From Microbulbifer mangrovi (GTDB lineage: Bacteria > Pseudomonadota > Gammaproteobacteria > Pseudomonadales > Cellvibrionaceae), in contig NZ_LZDE01000342.1 of NCBI RefSeq assembly GCF_002009015.1, forward strand, positions 1-64,000: DNA of 64,000 bases, written 5' to 3'. The notes beneath the pieces were generated by a model. It did no database searches, was not told the origin of the DNA, and worked only from the letters and a program-made list of their open reading frames with translations. Made by a program: the position numbers and the translations under genes. Positions 1-10,965 of this stretch are shown in pieces (position 1 is the stretch's first letter; every line of letters begins with the position of its first letter).

Positions 1-1365
1 GTTCCAGTGGGTAAAGGCCGCGTAGGTGGTACTGTCAGCCGGCATGTCCGCATTACTCCACTGCCCCTCGGAAGCATCCGCATAGCCAGCCGGGATTCCG
101 GCAAACCCGAGGTACAGGTCAAAATATGCCTGCGCCTGGTCGCCCCACTCCAGTTCGTGGTGTGCGGAGATATCTTCTTTCGCCAGGTATACGCCCGCCA
201 CATAGTCGGCACCGATAAACGGACCGAACGCATCCATGTCCCCGTTCAGGGTGAATTCCTGTGAGACCATTTCCGTGTTCAGGGACTCATTGATCACCAG
301 AATGTTGGCACCGGTAAAGTCGGCGTCCATATTCCACTGGGAGATACTCCAGTCGCGGTAGCTGGTGACAGAGTTGAGAGTGTTACCGGAAGCCAGTTCC
401 CAGCGCATTTTAAGCACCACACCCTGGTCTTCGATGTTCTGGTCGGTCTTGCCGCTCAGTACCTGCTCGTAGTCCTCGAAATCGGAAGAAGGTGCTTCCA
501 GTCCGCGTGCGGGTATCAGGATTGTGTCGATAAAACCCTGCAGGGGGCCATCAACCACATCCACCTGTCCGTAGCAGCAGTTGTTAATCTCGTCGGACCA
601 GTCCGCGATCAGGTGGGCAGAGAAAGTATCGGACGGCTCGTACAGGAACTGCGCCTTGAGTGCGCGCGGTGCACGCTCGTTGTAGCTGCCTCCGTTGGGA
701 TCTTCGATATAGCCATCCTGCTGACCCCAGAGACCGGCAACGCGCACTGCAAGGTCATCACTCAGCGGCAGATTGACTGCGCCACGCGCCATCTGTTTGC
801 CGTAATTTCCGGCACCCATTTCGTAATCCAGAGTGACCGCATCGGTCGTGGGAGCAACACTGTTCAGGATCAGGGCACCTGCGGAAGTGTTCTTGCCAAA
901 CAGCGTACCCTGCGGACCGCGCAGGATTTCCAAACCGCCGATATCCAGCCAGTTCTGCATCGCCTGACCGGCGCGGGTGCGATATACACCGTCTACAAAT
1001 ACACCCACAGCCCCCTCAAAGGCGCGACTGTTACCCACGGTGCCGATACCACGGATCATGATGTTGGCACTGTTGGCAGCACTGTTGGTGACGTCAAACT
1101 TGATACTGGAAGAGATCTGCTGGATGTTGGCGATGCTGTCCACCTGGGCCATGGCCAGGTCTTCAGAAGTGGCCGCAGTAACTGCTACGGGTACATCCTG
1201 CATACTTTCTGCACGCCGCTGGGCAGTAACCACTACCTCTTCCAGCTGGCGTCCCTCCCCTTCCTGCGCCATAGCAGGTGCAGCAGCGGCGATAGCCGAG
1301 GCTATGGCACTGATTCTGAACAGGGTATTTACGGATATTCTGGTGGACTTGTTTTTCATCGCCAT
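1..1365 (-). CDS. TonB-dependent receptor, N-terminal part (runs off left edge)
   Basis: Outer-membrane TonB-dependent receptor for an unknown ligand. Translation of the minus strand from 1365 gives a Sec signal peptide ending in APAMAQ, then a TonB-box-like EEVVVTAQRR. A complete plug domain follows, with MIRGIGT, VGVFVDGVYRTRAG, LEILRGPQGTLFGKNT and a GALIL segment, and then beta-barrel strands that are still open at base 1. The ATG at 1365 has GAGGAG nine bases upstream; an in-frame ATG at 1359 is the alternative. The RGPQGTLFGKN signature is typical of the large proteobacterial iron-complex/small-molecule receptor family. The gene lies 228 bp downstream of, and on the same strand as, a MalT-type regulator, which may control it. 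Only about 455 residues of an expected 750-950 are in view, so the substrate cannot be judged. Confidence 0.93.
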   Translation of the reverse strand, partial: MAMKNKSTRISVNTLFRISAIASAIAAAAPAMAQEGEGRQLEEVVVTAQRRAESMQDVPVAVTAATSEDLAMAQVDSIANIQQISSSIKFDVTNSAANSANIMIRGIGTVGNSRAFEGAVGVFVDGVYRTRAGQAMQNWLDIGGLEILRGPQGTLFGKNTSAGALILNSVAPTTDAVTLDYEMGAGNYGKQMARGAVNLPLSDDLAVRVAGLWGQQDGYIEDPNGGSYNERAPRALKAQFLYEPSDTFSAHLIADWSDEINNCCYGQVDVVDGPLQGFIDTILIPARGLEAPSSDFEDYEQVLSGKTDQNIEDQGVVLKMRWELASGNTLNSVTSYRDWSISQWNMDADFTGANILVINESLNTEMVSQEFTLNGDMDAFGPFIGADYVAGVYLAKEDISAHHELEWGDQAQAYFDLYLGFAGIPAGYADASEGQWSNADMPADSTTYAAFTHWN

Positions 1366-1593
1366 GGGAGATCTCTCCTCAGTCTTTATCTTTATTAGTG
1401 GCGGCACTGGTTACGGCCCGGCCGCGCCTTCGCAAAACATCCATTTCTTCGGATTGAGGTCAGTATGCGAAGGTGGCCGAGTAAAAAATTCGTCCATTCC
1501 GATGAAATTACATCGTTTTCCGGGACTACGCCGAACCACTCTGGTGCAGTTTCGGGCTCACCTGCATCCAGCAGGGGGTGGGACAAAAAGGAA

Positions 1594-4341
1594 TCAGGAG
1601 ATGAGCTGCAGCTTGCGTGCGATGGCCAGGGCCTCGGTGCGACTCTGGGCATGCAGCTTGGCATTGATATTTCGCAGGTGGGTACGCACGGTGTTTTGCG
1701 ATACAAACATCCGCTCACTGATGGCACCGTTGGAGAGGCCCTCACCCAGCAGGCGCAACACCTCAAACTCTTTGCGGGTCAGTTTTTCCAGCGCTTGACC
1801 GTCGACTCCCTGGGGGCGCGACGCAGTGGCGGCCTCCGGTCCGGTAGCGGCTTTCAGGTCCCTCACCAGCTGCCGGAACAGGGCCTGCGGGTCCCGCTGA
1901 AACTGCTCCAGATCAAACGCCACCCCCTGCTGCACAGCGAGCCGCTGCAGTAGCTGCAGTGCCAGCTCGCCCTCGTCGAGGATCAGGCGCACATAGTGTT
2001 CGGACGCGGCGATCTTGAGTACATCGCGCACCTGGCGCAGCGCAGGCTTTTCTTCGCCGGCGCGAAACAGCGCGAGGGCATACATCAAGCGCAACTTCAG
2101 CGCCCTGCGACCGCGACCGGAGGACTCCGCGGCGCTGATCAGGCCTTTGAGGCTGCGCGCCGCAGTCTGGGCATCGGCAAAGTGTATTTTCCAGCGCAGT
2201 TCTGCATCCTGCGGGGTGTCCAGGTCACTACCGAACAGTGACCAGCGCTCGAACCGCTCCCAGTCGCCAGCGCTGGCGGCGCGCTTCAGTTCATCCCGTG
2301 CGGACTGCTTGTCACCCTCCAGCAGGAAGATCCGGCTGCGCTCCAGACGCGCACTGGCCACCAAGCGCGGCAGTTCATTGCGGTAGCCGAAATATTCGAG
2401 TTCGGTAATTGTCTGGAAGGCCCCATCGTGATCGCCGCGCGCATAGAGGATCCGCGCGAGGTTGCGGTGGCCGCAGATCAGGTGGTCCGGGACCCCCTGC
2501 TCTTGCACCAGCGGCACGTAGACCTGAAGCAGGCGCTCGGCCTCACTGAACTGGCCACTCTCGTACCACACTTCCGACAGCAGAATCGCGGCCATCGCAT
2601 TGCCGTTGGTCACCAGGCGACCATTGCGCTCACTGGCACCGGCGGCAAGCCGGAAGCGCGCGGTGCCCTGGCGCAACCGTCCCTGCAACAATTCGATGGC
2701 GCCCTCGACACATTGCGCAAAAATATGGGTAAACGGTGTGCAGTCGATAACCTGCAGGCGACGCCCCTCATCGAGCAGATCCTGAGCTTCGCGATACTGC
2801 CCGATTACCAGTGCGACATACGCCAGCGAGGTACGCAAAATGGCGTGCGGGAAGGTTCGATTGGCCGGCAGGCGCTGTATATTTTCAGACGCTACCCGGT
2901 AGGCCTCTTCATGGCGATCCAGCATGGACAACAGCATGGGACGCAGCGCCATACCGTGTTCGTGTACCTCGGAATCCGCCGGGGCGCCCTGCTCGTATTC
3001 ATTCAGCTGTGCCATGGCATCGGCGGCGCCGCGGGTAAACGCGATCGCCCATACATGGACAACCTGTAGCCCCGGCCACTGCGCCAGTTGTCCGGCGGAC
3101 ACCAGCCCCATCAGACGGGTCAACAGCAGGCCCCTGCCATCTCCTAACAAGCGTTCTGCATGACGAGAAAAGAGCGGCAGTGCATAGTCCATATCGCCAG
3201 ACTTGAGAGCCTGCTCGATGGCGGGCACCACCCGCTCCTGGGCCAGATAGGCGTCCGCAGCAGCGCGGTGCAGCCGCGGGATACGATCCGGCTGACGCAG
3301 TTGCAACTGCCCCTGGAGGAATACCGCAAACATGCTGTGGTAGCGGAACCAGCGCCCCTCCTCGTCGAGGGGCTCCAGCAGGTAACTACTGCGCGAGAGC
3401 GCCAGCAGCTTCTCCTGGCTGCCCGCCTCGCCACACACCGCATCGCAGAGTTCTGCGCTGAGCTGCGGCAAGATACTGGTATGCAGCATGAAATCACGCA
3501 GCGCCTCAGGCTGCCGCGCCAGCACCTCCTCGCCGAGGTAATCTGCCACCAGGGCACTGGAACCGGAAAAACCGGCGACCAGTCCCGCTGGGTCACGACA
3601 CTGCTCCAGGGCGAGATACGCCAGCCAGAGTGCAGCCGCCCACCCTTCGGTGGTCTGGTGCAGGGTCGCAATATCCTCAGGGTCTATCTCCAGGCCACAC
3701 TCGCGCTGCAGGAACTGGGTGGTCTCATCTGCGCTGAAGCGCAAATTATTGGCATCGATCTCCTGCAATTGTCCACGAGCACGCAGGCGTGCCAATCCGA
3801 TGTCCGGCTGGGTGCGCGATCCGAGTATCAAGCGTCCACCGGACGGCAAGCGCTCTGCCAGCTGGCGCACAAAGGCCAGCGCAATCCCGTTCTGCAGGAC
3901 TTCGATATCATCCAGGAACAGGGCAAATGGAACCGGCAGGGATTCCACACGGTCGAGCAGGTCCAGTGCCGCCCCGCCCGGTGAATCCGCCTCCCACTGC
4001 TCGCTGTCGGGGGATAACTGGTCCAACGCGCGCGCCAGAAAATGCAGCAGCCGCGCGCTGTCATTGTCCGCCATGTCCAACCGTACCCAGGCCGCAGGCA
4101 CACCGCTTTGCACGAGCTGTTCGAATGTCTGGCGCATCAGGGTGGATTTGCCAAATCCTGCCGGCGCCCTCACCAGTGAAACGCGCGCGCCGGCACCATC
4201 GCAGAGTTGCTGGCACAGCGCGGAACGGAAAATCTGGAAGGGTGGGGTCTGGGGACAGGAAAGCTTGGCGGGCTGCGCAATGACCTTGCGCGCGCCCTGA
4301 TCTGGTGCAGGAGTGTAATGCGTGCGTGCTGAATCAGGCAT
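1594..4341 (-). CDS. MalT/LuxR-type ATP-dependent transcriptional regulator
   Basis: Large transcription activator of the MalT (LAL) class, 915 residues, the usual size for the family. Near residues 59-67 is a Walker A motif (APAGFGKST), followed by an NB-ARC-like ATPase segment (LFLDDIEVL as Walker B, LILGSRTQP). A long helical repeat region typical of MalT-like TPR domains covers roughly residues 350-830. The last 65 residues form a LuxR helix-turn-helix (LTRKEFEVLRLLGEGLSNG, then ISERMFVSQNTVRTHL). Family members bind ATP and an inducer, often a sugar, and activate neighbouring genes. Here the next gene on the same strand is a TonB-dependent receptor, a plausible target. The ligand is unknown. 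Confidence 0.92.
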   Translation of the reverse strand: MPDSARTHYTPAPDQGARKVIAQPAKLSCPQTPPFQIFRSALCQQLCDGAGARVSLVRAPAGFGKSTLMRQTFEQLVQSGVPAAWVRLDMADNDSARLLHFLARALDQLSPDSEQWEADSPGGAALDLLDRVESLPVPFALFLDDIEVLQNGIALAFVRQLAERLPSGGRLILGSRTQPDIGLARLRARGQLQEIDANNLRFSADETTQFLQRECGLEIDPEDIATLHQTTEGWAAALWLAYLALEQCRDPAGLVAGFSGSSALVADYLGEEVLARQPEALRDFMLHTSILPQLSAELCDAVCGEAGSQEKLLALSRSSYLLEPLDEEGRWFRYHSMFAVFLQGQLQLRQPDRIPRLHRAAADAYLAQERVVPAIEQALKSGDMDYALPLFSRHAERLLGDGRGLLLTRLMGLVSAGQLAQWPGLQVVHVWAIAFTRGAADAMAQLNEYEQGAPADSEVHEHGMALRPMLLSMLDRHEEAYRVASENIQRLPANRTFPHAILRTSLAYVALVIGQYREAQDLLDEGRRLQVIDCTPFTHIFAQCVEGAIELLQGRLRQGTARFRLAAGASERNGRLVTNGNAMAAILLSEVWYESGQFSEAERLLQVYVPLVQEQGVPDHLICGHRNLARILYARGDHDGAFQTITELEYFGYRNELPRLVASARLERSRIFLLEGDKQSARDELKRAASAGDWERFERWSLFGSDLDTPQDAELRWKIHFADAQTAARSLKGLISAAESSGRGRRALKLRLMYALALFRAGEEKPALRQVRDVLKIAASEHYVRLILDEGELALQLLQRLAVQQGVAFDLEQFQRDPQALFRQLVRDLKAATGPEAATASRPQGVDGQALEKLTRKEFEVLRLLGEGLSNGAISERMFVSQNTVRTHLRNINAKLHAQSRTEALAIARKLQLIS

Positions 4342-4391
4342 CGCAGCACCACTCGAGAGACTGGCCGGCAGGCAAAATATCCCCCCGCGAC

Positions 4392-4407
4392 CTGTGAGGA
4401 TTCACAG
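4392..4407. promoter_or_regulatory. Palindrome upstream of the MalT-type regulator
   Basis: CTGTGA-GGAT-TCACAG is a perfect 6-4-6 inverted repeat 50 bp upstream of the regulator start, inside a 295-bp intergenic region (4342-4636). The arms match those of CRP/Vfr sites (TGTGA...TCACA), but the spacer is 4 rather than 6 bases. It is therefore either an operator for another protein or chance. Nothing else in this gap is convincing. Confidence 0.3.
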
Positions 4408-4636
4408 ATCGCAAGCGACCAAACCCGATTTTGTCCGGGGGAAGAACCATTATCCAGCTCTCTTATCACTATATGGCAGCGGACTTGTACAACTTCATCC
4501 AAACAGGACAGTGCTGCCAGTGTTGTATTTATTATTGGTTTGAAAATATGCCGCGCGCCCTACGCTGTCAACCAGACCTAAGCAGGAAGCGCCCGCGCGC
4601 GGCGGCGAGGCCTCCCGTTGCGACCAGCGTGATAAT

Positions 4637-6815
<2,179 letters not shown>

Positions 6816-6894
6816 CGCACCGATCTCCTTTTTTTAACCACCGGCCGTTGGTAACCACTGGCCTTCGTATCTGCACCACCTGTGAGTTTTCAGC

Positions 6895-6943
6895 AGCATA
6901 CACAGACTTACTTGCTTGTTACAAGTATGTTTGTTGGTTAGAC
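6895..6943. promoter_or_regulatory. Divergent promoter region with probable TetR operator
   Basis: The intergenic region between acyl-CoA dehydrogenase and the TetR gene contains CTTGT-T-ACAAG (6915-6925), nested in ACTTG-N7-CAAGT (6910-6926). On the minus strand, TTGTAA (6919-6924) and TATGCT (6895-6900), 18 bp apart, could be -35 and -10. On the plus strand, TTGTTA (6916-6921) and TTAGAC (6938-6943), 16 bp apart, could serve tetR. The palindrome overlaps both -35 boxes, as expected of an autoregulated divergent TetR operator. These boxes are only fair matches. Confidence 0.45.
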
Positions 6944-7033
6944 TGGCACAAACTGGCGCAATCCGGTATTCATGCACCGCAAATTGACGCCGGGGTCCTC
7001 ATTCCAACGGACCCCAGACCGCAAGGAATTTCC

Positions 7034-7660
7034 ATGAGCACCGATACAGCCACAAAACCGACACGAATGACCCAGGCAGAGCGCAGCGCCCAATCGGACA
7101 GCCAGATGTTCGAGGCCGCGGTTCACCTGATCGTGGACCAGGGGCCACAGCGGGCCACACTGGCGGAAATTGGTACCACTGCCGGCTACAGCCGCGGCCT
7201 GGCGGCCTACCGCTATAAAACCAAGGACGTGTTCTATTCCGCGCTGATCGAGCATCTGCACCTGCGCTGGTGTGAAGAACTGGATCGCTCTACCGCCGGG
7301 ACCTCCGGTATCGATACCGTCATTGCTGCCGTCTCGGCACTGCAAAATTTTGTACGCTCAAATCCCCACCATTTGCGCGCCATGTTCAAGCTCTACTACC
7401 ACACCATTGACCACCATTCAGAAATCACCCAGAAGCTGCAGGAGATCCACCACGCCCAGCGCAAGCAGGCGGCGCGCTGGATTGCGGAGTGCGCAACCTT
7501 TCGCACCAGCCCGCTCACGCCGGAAGCCTTTGCGGAACAGTATTGCGCGCTCATATTTGGCGGCATCTACCAGTGGCTGGTGAACCCGGAGGGTATTCAT
7601 CTCGATCAGCTGCTAGAGCACAGCAAAATCAGCCTGAAGCTGATCGCCGGCGGCAGCTAG
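7034..7660 (+). CDS. TetR family transcriptional regulator
   Basis: Regulator of 208 residues. The N-terminal DNA-binding domain spans about residues 20-70 (QMFEAAVHLIVDQG, then TLAEIGTTAGYSRGLAAYRY and KTKDVFYSAL, the helix-turn-helix). The rest is a helical ligand domain. I chose the ATG at 7034 because it has AAGGAA seven bases upstream and starts the usual short tail before helix 1. An open frame extends upstream to 6848 but would place coding sequence over the promoter. It is divergent from the acyl-CoA dehydrogenase/nitronate monooxygenase pair and 107 bp upstream of a GMC oxidoreductase, so it probably represses one or both. The ligand may be an acyl-CoA or alcohol; this is inference. 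Confidence 0.88.
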   Translation: MSTDTATKPTRMTQAERSAQSDSQMFEAAVHLIVDQGPQRATLAEIGTTAGYSRGLAAYRYKTKDVFYSALIEHLHLRWCEELDRSTAGTSGIDTVIAAVSALQNFVRSNPHHLRAMFKLYYHTIDHHSEITQKLQEIHHAQRKQAARWIAECATFRTSPLTPEAFAEQYCALIFGGIYQWLVNPEGIHLDQLLEHSKISLKLIAGGS

Positions 7661-7767
7661 CGCGCCACCATCAGTAATAACACCAGGCTGCCGGGCCCCG
7701 AATACGCATTCAGATAACCCAGACCGACCCATTTGAATAAAGGTGAAATAATAAGAGGCGAGCGGTG

Positions 7768-9435
7768 ATGAAACAGACGGACGAACTTTCCAATACGGAA
7801 TTTGACTATGTGATCGTGGGTGCAGGCTCCGCTGGCTGTGTGCTGGCAAATCGCCTCAGTGCCGATGGTCGCTTCAGTGTCTGCATCCTGGAGGCAGGTC
7901 CTCCCGACAATAGTCTGCTGATCCATATGCCCATCGGCATCGGCTTTCTGGTTGCCGGTACCAAGTACAACCTTCCCCACCACACCACCCCCCAGCGTCA
8001 CCTGAACAATCGCACACTTTTCTGGCCGCGCGGAAAAACCCTCGGCGGCAGTAGTGCGATCAATGCGATGGTATACATTCGCGGTAACCCCGGGGACTAC
8101 AACGACTGGGAGTCAGCAGGCAATCCGGGCTGGAACTGGGACACCCTGCTGCCCTATTTTCTCAAGGCGGAAGGCAACCAGCGCGGTCGCGGTCCACTGC
8201 ACAATGACAGTGGTCCGCTCACAGTATCCGATTTGCGCTGGAAGACCCGCGCCGGGGCCGCGTTTATCGAGTCTGCGGTCAGTGCCGGATACCCTGCCAA
8301 CAACGATTTCAATGGCACCGAGCAAAACGGATTCGGCTTTTACCAGGTCACACAACGCGATGGCCGGCGCTGCTCTGCGGCCACCGCCTACCTGCACCCC
8401 GCCAGTGAACGCAGCAATCTCACGGTGCTGACCAATGCGCGCGCGGCGAAAGTCTTACTGCGTGGCACCAGCGCGTGTGGCGTGCAACTGACCGATGGGC
8501 GCACAGTACTCGCCAGTCGCGAAGTCATCCTGAGTGGCGGTGCGCTGCAGTCTCCGCATCTATTGCAACTATCGGGTATTGGCAATCCAAAGCATCTACA
8601 GCAGGCCGGCGTTTCGCCCATTGTGGACCTGCCGGGGGTTGGCGAGAATTTACAGGATCACCTGGATGTCACACAGGTGGTCAAGGTGAACCGTCCGATC
8701 ACCTTCTCTAATTCCCTCTGGCCGTCGCTCAAGGCTGCTGCCAGCCTGCCCGAGTTCCTGTGGCGCAACACTGGCATGCTTACCAGTAATGGTGCTGAGG
8801 CCGGCGGATTTACCCGCTCTTCTCTCGCCGGGGACTATCCAGACCTGCAGTTCCATCTGACCTCTGCCCCGTTATTTGATCACGGTCGACACCGACCCGG
8901 GGGATACGGGTACTCGCTGCACATATGCGGCTTGCGCCCCCTGAGTCGTGGCAGTGTGCGCCTGCAGAGTGGCAACCCGGAGGAACTGCCGCTGGTAGAC
9001 GCCAACTATCTCGATGCCCAGGAAGACCTGGAAGTTCTGATCGAAGGCGTGGAACAGGCGCGGGACATTATCGAACAACCGGCCCTGGGCCAGTACCACA
9101 AGCACTGGTGGCTACCGGAAAAAAGACTGGCGTCCCGCAGTGACATCGAAGCCTTTATCCGTCAGCATGCGGAAAGTGTTTACCACCCGGTAGGCACCTG
9201 TCGTATGGGTTCTGATGAAATGGCCGTGGTTAACCAGAATCTGCAGGTCCACGGCGTGGAGGGATTGCGTGTGGTCGATGCCTCCATCATGCCCAACATC
9301 GTGAGCGGCAATACCAACGCGCCGGTCATCGCAGTGGCAGAGAAGGCGGCGGACCTGATTCTCGAAGGCACCCTGCCACGAAAAATAGACGACCGTATGG
9401 AAAAAACTGCATCCGGGAACGTTGCGGGCGCCTGA
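7768..9435 (+). CDS. GMC family FAD-dependent oxidoreductase (choline/alcohol dehydrogenase type)
   Basis: Flavoprotein of 555 residues that oxidises an alcohol to an aldehyde. Features in order: the Rossmann FAD motif DYVIVGAGSAGCVLANRL, WPRGKTLGGSSAINAMVYIRG (GMC signature 1), the second signature around GGALQSPHLLQLSGIG, and the C-terminal active site YHPVGTCRMG with NTNAP near the end. The catalytic pair is thus His plus Asn, the choline-dehydrogenase/AlkJ-like form. No signal peptide is visible. Start is ATG 7768 (GTG 7765 directly before is possible), preceded by AGAGGCGAG. Next to TetR and acyl-CoA dehydrogenase genes it could feed alcohols into fatty-acid oxidation, but the substrate cannot be read from the sequence. 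Confidence 0.9.
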   Translation: MKQTDELSNTEFDYVIVGAGSAGCVLANRLSADGRFSVCILEAGPPDNSLLIHMPIGIGFLVAGTKYNLPHHTTPQRHLNNRTLFWPRGKTLGGSSAINAMVYIRGNPGDYNDWESAGNPGWNWDTLLPYFLKAEGNQRGRGPLHNDSGPLTVSDLRWKTRAGAAFIESAVSAGYPANNDFNGTEQNGFGFYQVTQRDGRRCSAATAYLHPASERSNLTVLTNARAAKVLLRGTSACGVQLTDGRTVLASREVILSGGALQSPHLLQLSGIGNPKHLQQAGVSPIVDLPGVGENLQDHLDVTQVVKVNRPITFSNSLWPSLKAAASLPEFLWRNTGMLTSNGAEAGGFTRSSLAGDYPDLQFHLTSAPLFDHGRHRPGGYGYSLHICGLRPLSRGSVRLQSGNPEELPLVDANYLDAQEDLEVLIEGVEQARDIIEQPALGQYHKHWWLPEKRLASRSDIEAFIRQHAESVYHPVGTCRMGSDEMAVVNQNLQVHGVEGLRVVDASIMPNIVSGNTNAPVIAVAEKAADLILEGTLPRKIDDRMEKTASGNVAGA

Positions 9436-9777
9436 CCTTTCTAATGCACGGCACTTCACCCGGATTCCAACGCGGCGAACGTATCTACCACGGCAACTCT
9501 GTAATCGTCTTGTAATGAGACCCGGGGTTGCCGCCCTTTCCCCTCCCCCACCAATCCATTACGGGCAATCTGAAACGCCCTGGAAAAATTATTTTTCCCC
9601 GGTGCATCCAAACGCGCACCTCACATGGTCAATAAAATCGTTACACAGACCATTTACCGCGGATCCAGCTCCTCTCGACTCTGGGCCGTGGCAAGACTTC
9701 ACAATTCCGTGGTTTTATCACCCACACACACCAACGGGACTGTTGGCGATTAATTCGAACCAGGCAGGATGAGAGCA
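9436..9777. other. Intergenic region before the RND operon
   Basis: 342 bp without a supported gene. It should hold the end of the GMC transcript and the promoter of the RND efflux operon. I see no strong terminator. The notable element is the palindrome at 9582-9598, listed separately. Otherwise nothing is recognisable. Confidence 0.5.
9582..9598. promoter_or_regulatory. 17-bp palindrome upstream of the RND efflux operon
   Basis: GGAAAAAT-T-ATTTTTCC is a perfect inverted repeat with a single central base, 180 bp upstream of the adaptor gene. It is a good shape for a dimeric regulator site. No regulator gene is adjacent to the operon, so the binding protein is unknown. Confidence 0.4.
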
Positions 9778-10953
9778 ATGAATAAACGAATCATGAAGGC
9801 TGCCGCGCCAGTGATCGTACTTACACTGGGGTTTGGCGCTGTACAACTTATGTCTGCCTCCAAGCCGGCGCCAGAGAAAAAAATAGAAGAGCAACGGCCA
9901 GTATCACTGGTGTACACCGAGGCGCGGCAGGAAGCCGTGCATCTCGCAGTGACCACTCAGGGAGAGGTCCGTGCACATACAGAAATTCAACTGACGCCGG
10001 AAGTATCGGGCCGGGTGGTAGCTGTCGCCAGCAGCTTTGCCGAGGGCGCGGGATTTGAATCCGGCGAAACCCTTATCCAGCTGGACGACTCAGACTACCG
10101 CCTCGCTTTTGCCCGCGCCGAGGCCGGTGTAGCACAGGCAGAAGTCCTTCTCCTCCAGGCCCAGGCCGCAGCCAAAATCAAGCGGCAGCAGTGGCTCGAG
10201 CTGAACCCGAACAAACAACCTTCCCCATTGCAGGTGAATAAACCACAGGTACTGGAAGCGGAAGCGAACCTCCGTTCCGCCAAAGCCGAACTCGCCGACG
10301 CAAAACTGAATCTTGCGCGCACCAAAATCCGCTTGCCGTTTCGCGGACGGGTAGCAAGCCGTGACATCGGTATCGGCCAGTACGTCACGCCGAGTACCGT
10401 CCTCGGCCACGTGTTCGCCACCGATCGCGTTGAAATACGCCTGCCACTTACCGACTCCCAACTACTGGAACTGAACCTCCCCATGGGCTTTGAAGCCAGT
10501 GACAAGAATTCCGGTCCGGCAGTGACCCTGTCCGCACAAATTGGCGCGCAGCAGCACTCCTGGCAGGGGCGTATCGTCCGCACTCAGGCGGCTGTGGATC
10601 AGCAAACACGCCTTATCTATGCCGTGGCAGAAGTGGAAGACCCCTACGGCGCGGGTGCCAGCCACGGAGCACCACTGGCAGTAGGCCTGTTTGTCACTGC
10701 CGAAGCGCAAAGCGAACAGGAACAGCAGGCAGTGGTCGTTCCCCGTTCCGCATTGCGTAGTGCCGACAAGGTGTACGTGGTGGATGAAAACGATCAATTG
10801 AATATCCGCACCGTCGACGTGCTGTCCACCTCCGAAAACCGTGTAGTACTCGCCGGCGGAATTGCAGACGGCGAGCGTGTGGTTACCTCCACGGTCGCCA
10901 ACGCGGTCGACGGCATGAAAGTGCAGCCGATCACCCACCTGGCCAGGAACTAA
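9778..10953 (+). CDS. RND efflux system periplasmic adaptor (membrane fusion protein)
   Basis: Periplasmic adaptor of 391 residues linking an RND pump to an outer-membrane channel. An N-terminal hydrophobic anchor (AAPVIVLTLGFGAVQLMS) is followed by the first half of the lipoyl domain (EVSGRVVAVASSFAEGAGF, then GETLIQLDD). A helical hairpin rich in Ala/Gln/Glu (about residues 100-180), the second lipoyl half (LPFRGRVASRDIGIGQYVT) and beta-barrel/membrane-proximal domains complete it. I prefer ATG 9778 because AGG lies nine bases upstream; ATG 9769, in frame, is the alternative. The gene is 12 bp before the pump gene, so they form one operon. No outer-membrane channel gene is in the window. 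Substrate unknown. Confidence 0.92.
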   Translation: MNKRIMKAAAPVIVLTLGFGAVQLMSASKPAPEKKIEEQRPVSLVYTEARQEAVHLAVTTQGEVRAHTEIQLTPEVSGRVVAVASSFAEGAGFESGETLIQLDDSDYRLAFARAEAGVAQAEVLLLQAQAAAKIKRQQWLELNPNKQPSPLQVNKPQVLEAEANLRSAKAELADAKLNLARTKIRLPFRGRVASRDIGIGQYVTPSTVLGHVFATDRVEIRLPLTDSQLLELNLPMGFEASDKNSGPAVTLSAQIGAQQHSWQGRIVRTQAAVDQQTRLIYAVAEVEDPYGAGASHGAPLAVGLFVTAEAQSEQEQQAVVVPRSALRSADKVYVVDENDQLNIRTVDVLSTSENRVVLAGGIADGERVVTSTVANAVDGMKVQPITHLARN

Positions 10954-10965
10954 GGGAGCCGGTCG

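Noticed and set aside
4392-4407. CRP/Vfr binding site
   Set aside because: The half-sites match, but the spacer is 4 bases instead of 6, so I list it only as an unassigned palindrome.
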